Shown here: in pieces, positions 33,255-35,917 of the stretch | How the letters are laid out: each line of letters opens with the position of its first letter | Numbering within the stretch: position 1 is the stretch's first letter | Assembly (NCBI GenBank): GCA_000934455.1 | Contig: KN883463.1 | Coordinates: 107,223-143,139, forward strand | DNA from: Apostichopus parvimensis | Taxonomy: Eukaryota; Echinodermata; Holothuroidea; Aspidochirotida; Stichopodidae | Length of the DNA: 35,917 nt | Reading direction: 5' to 3' | Program-made: the position numbers and the translations under genes | Notes under the pieces: generated by a model | Seen by the model: only the letters and a program-made list of their open reading frames with translations | Database searches by the model: none | What the model was told of the DNA's origin: nothing

Positions 33255-33442
33255 TAAAAAGGTGAATTTCTCTTGAAATATTTCTTCTTAAACAACAATG
33301 GCCTATGTTATTAGTTTGGTGAATTTTACTAAACTTAATATCAAGTCTTACTGAAAATAAGATTGCAATTAATAATAATTTTTTTAAAGAAAATCCCACC
33401 CTCCTAGATTATTTCTCAAAACGAAGGTGACATCTAAGCAAG

Positions 33443-33580
33443 AATATCCCATTTGATTCTCAACAGTGTGTTAGTATAATACCCAGATCTATTTCGCTAT
33501 ATGTCGATGCAATATACCATTCGATTCTCAATATTGTGCTAGTATAATACCAAGATGTATTTCGCTACATGTCGAATGTA
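33443..33580. repeat. Tandem duplication, period about 69 bp
   Basis: Copy 1 (33443-33511) and copy 2 (33512-33580) share 'gattctcaa.a.tgtg.tagtataatacc' and 'tatttcgcta.atgtcga'. About ten differences show it is not recent. Confidence 0.85.
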
Positions 33581-35400
33581 TTATGTTGCTATAAAATATA
33601 TGTCCTGTCAAACTATTGCCAGATAACATATGTGATAATTTAAAAATCTGATCAAAAGTGCAATGGGGTAATATTAGAACTACAAGCTCATAGTTTAAAG
33701 TTTGAAATAAGAAACTAAGTCAACATTGGCAAGACCTATAAAAAGGAGAACGGGCTTATAATGTTGTAACCGTAAGCCTAGACAAACATCATTTACACGC
33801 TGGGCTATGTGCAAGTTAAGTGTCATCCTATACGGACACGTAGGCAAGGTAAAGCGAGGTAAAGCGAGGTTGTATATCTACTGATATGTGGGTGTAAATA
33901 ATGAGGGATTATGACAGTATCAGGCTGCAACAATGACAAGGAGGTAGGACATCAAATCACAAGTGTTTGACATGTCACAACGTAATTAACACTAATTGAA
34001 CTTTATTTTTTGTCAAATAGCTTTGCAAAGAATGATCGCACTGTCCAATAGCAAATTTGATCATGTATTTGCAGTAATTAAGATACGATTTAATAATCAC
34101 TAGGGTACCGCAACTTCCACACACCACAATATATATCACAAGTTTCTCATCATACACCCCACTTTATCAAAAAAAGATTTTTAATGACAGATCGATTTCG
34201 CCAAATTAATGAAACATTAATGAAGACTGCATGGGATGATGATGTATATAGATATAGACTCAGTTGTATAATTTGATATTTAATCAAAGATTATTTACAA
34301 GCATATTTCCTGCCATTTTGGGATATGCATAACAAGCATAGTATACATATGCCATCACACATATCCCTTTAAAATATATATTTTGATAATGTATATTATG
34401 TACCCAAATTATGAGACGAGCCATCCTCTGTGTTCTTGAAGCTGTACAAATATATGACGGCTATTATTATTATCATTTGATTGCAAGGACGTAGTTTTAT
34501 GTTACAGCTAGTGTACTATAATGCTGAAATCTAAGCTAAAATTGAAATGTTATAAAATATGAGTGACGGTAAGATTTTCTCATTGAAGCACCTGATTGGC
34601 AGCTTAATGTCATTCAATACAAATATTGAGGATTATGTAATGTAATCATATATACCAAAGATGATAAAAATGCATAGGCATGGGTCCAGGGGGAATGGGG
34701 GGAGGGGGGGCACCCCTCCAACTTTTCAATCTCACACAAAAATTTCAAAGTTCTTTTAATTATTAGTACAACATTGCATTTAGATCTAACGATAGACCTA
34801 ATTTTATAGCCAAACTATGCCTTTAATTTTACATTTTCTGCAGAGGACTCTACACCCACCCCTCCCCCACCCCCTTAATGGGGGACAGCTTCAATTACCC
34901 CAATGTCAAACCCCCTCCTTTATACAATGGTGGATCTGCCCCTGCATTCAAATCTATATAAATCCTGGCAAAAATGTTCTGACTGATATTATACCTTGCA
35001 ATAAAGCTCTGATAGTTCTTGTTAAATTAAATGATTGTTAATTTTAAAGCTGTACATGAATATATTCATTTAATAACCTTAAGAAAGGTTGCACTGAAAT
35101 GACAGTTCCTTTAACTTTGAGATGGAAAGGATTAAAGCCCCCTCCAAGAATGGATGATTCCTATAACCTTCAGGGTCACCCTTAGCAATTAAATATGTTT
35201 CTCCCTGAGAATGATGTCCAGCTTATTCTACCATCCGGTGTTCAAGGTTACAAGTTATGCTTATGTGATCAATAAAAGGAACAAATTATTTTTGATATCT
35301 AGGTTTTTTTTCCTTTTTGTGTTATATAGATTTGATAAATGTTGGATAAAGTCTGGATTGACACACAATAAATGTTCTAAATGTAAATTAACTGAAGGTG
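33581..35400. other. Non-coding DNA
   Basis: Contents are a short 'aggtaaagcg' duplication near 33847-33868 and G- and C-rich tracts near 34689-34710 and 34855-34874. No exon was supported. Confidence 0.45.
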
Positions 35401-35412
35401 ATCTCATCAGAG

Positions 35413-35470
35413 TTTGACGATGATTGGAAACGACACGTCGTCGTCGTCGAGTACCTGTTGCTGAACGTAC
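35413..35470. promoter_or_regulatory. CpG-richer patch with (CGT)n, possible promoter or exon
   Basis: About 50 bases with many CpG, including ACGTCGTCGTCGTCG near 35434-35449, stand out from the AT-rich flanks. On the minus strand a pyrimidine-poor acceptor could open a short terminal exon (QQVLDDDDVSFPIIVKL, then stop). Together with the ATG at 35555 on the plus strand it may mark a gene start region. Evidence is compositional only. Confidence 0.25.
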
Positions 35471-35554
35471 CATAATATGAAGTAAACCGGTCATGTGAGC
35501 TGCACGGTGACATTTTTGAAACTCTTAGCTGCCGTTTACCGTATCAAGTATTGA

Positions 35555-35659
35555 ATGGCGGCTGCTATGTGCAGTCACGTCCTCGGCATTCAATCAGCTC
35601 TGCAAAGTCTGTCCCCGTGGTGCACGGATGAAGATATAGAACTTGTCAAATGTCGATAG
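35555..35659 (+). CDS. Short ORF or possible first coding exon (34 codons)
   Basis: ATGGCGGCTGCT opens a frame reading MAAAMCSHVLGIQSALQSLS through CTDEDIELVKCR, then TAG. G+C content is clearly above the surroundings. The bases before the ATG are not an ideal initiation context. It could be the start of a gene continuing to the right through a splice inside the frame, a stand-alone microprotein, or a chance ORF. No family is recognised. Confidence 0.3.
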   Translation: MAAAMCSHVLGIQSALQSLSPWCTDEDIELVKCR

Positions 35660-35917
35660 CAATAGCTCCCGATGCGATAAACATTATCACGATATCCAGA
35701 TATAATTTACCGAAAAAAAAAGCTGTTTAGCTCCGTAAGGACAATTGCAACTTCTTAATGGGGTACCAAAGTCTCTTGATCATGACGTGAGTATATGAGA
35801 GAATTAGCCTAACACAGCAATCACTTGATAGCACCAAAATTGTTAAAGGGATTATATCAAAGTCTGTTAATAGTGTCAGTGTAAAGGAGAGGTATTTAGC
35901 CAACCCAGTATCACTTG
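35660..35917. other. Non-coding right edge
   Basis: Nothing supported; if the ORF at 35555 is a first exon, this would be the beginning of its intron. Confidence 0.4.

Noticed and set aside
33062-33399. Overlapping ORFs of 67-123 codons on both strands rich in C, Y, M, V and I
   Set aside because: They are translations of the TATG/TGTA tandem array, which contains no stop codons in several frames.

Overview
The window is AT-rich, gene-poor animal DNA: short exons with GT..AG introns, many microsatellites and minisatellites, frequent long C or G homopolymers, decayed transposable elements and one assembly gap of 50 N. No prokaryotic, viral or plasmid gene organisation is visible. The repeat texture, the exon sizes and a recognisable TBC1D19 orthologue suggest a marine invertebrate, possibly an echinoderm such as a sea cucumber. 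The lineage call is an inference from general appearance, not from a diagnostic gene.

Left part (1 to about 11.5 kb): three consecutive internal exons of TBC1D19 (a TBC/Rab-GAP-fold protein) lie on the minus strand at 7433-7507, 4511-4658 and 3733-3810, with matching splice phases. The remaining 3' exons should lie beyond position 1, and the exons before 7507 were not found. Upstream on the same strand is a well-supported five-exon gene of unknown function (9820-11480, 181 codons plus stop). All four of its junctions keep frame, and it ends in its own stop codon, so it is a separate gene. It may be nested in a large TBC1D19 intron or simply be the upstream neighbour. Other items here are a decayed coding-like stretch (1341-1793), a 35-bp perfect palindrome flanked by 7-bp direct repeats (2003-2051), a degenerate array of TGACCT half-sites (5301-6060), G-quadruplex motifs and a tRNA-derived SINE (8843-9075).

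Middle (about 11.5 to 25 kb): mostly non-coding. There are weak minus-strand candidate exons near 13.0-13.8 kb and 16.6 kb, a 5'-truncated LINE fragment (17877-18169), an 11-copy satellite with a two-unit higher-order pattern (20675-21543), three POU octamers spaced exactly 21 bp apart (22539-22588), and an approximately 665-bp segment present on both sides of the N gap that looks like an unmerged haplotype overlap.

Right part (25 to 35.9 kb): non-coding DNA with a 570-bp minisatellite, a TATG-type array, a cluster of five AGGTCA half-sites next to a TG microsatellite, and near the right edge a CpG-richer patch with a short plus-strand ORF that could be the start of another gene.

The genes do not form an operon or pathway. 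No convincing new multi-gene system was found. The most interesting items are the unknown five-exon gene, the TBC1D19 domain lacking both canonical catalytic fingers, and several structured repeats.
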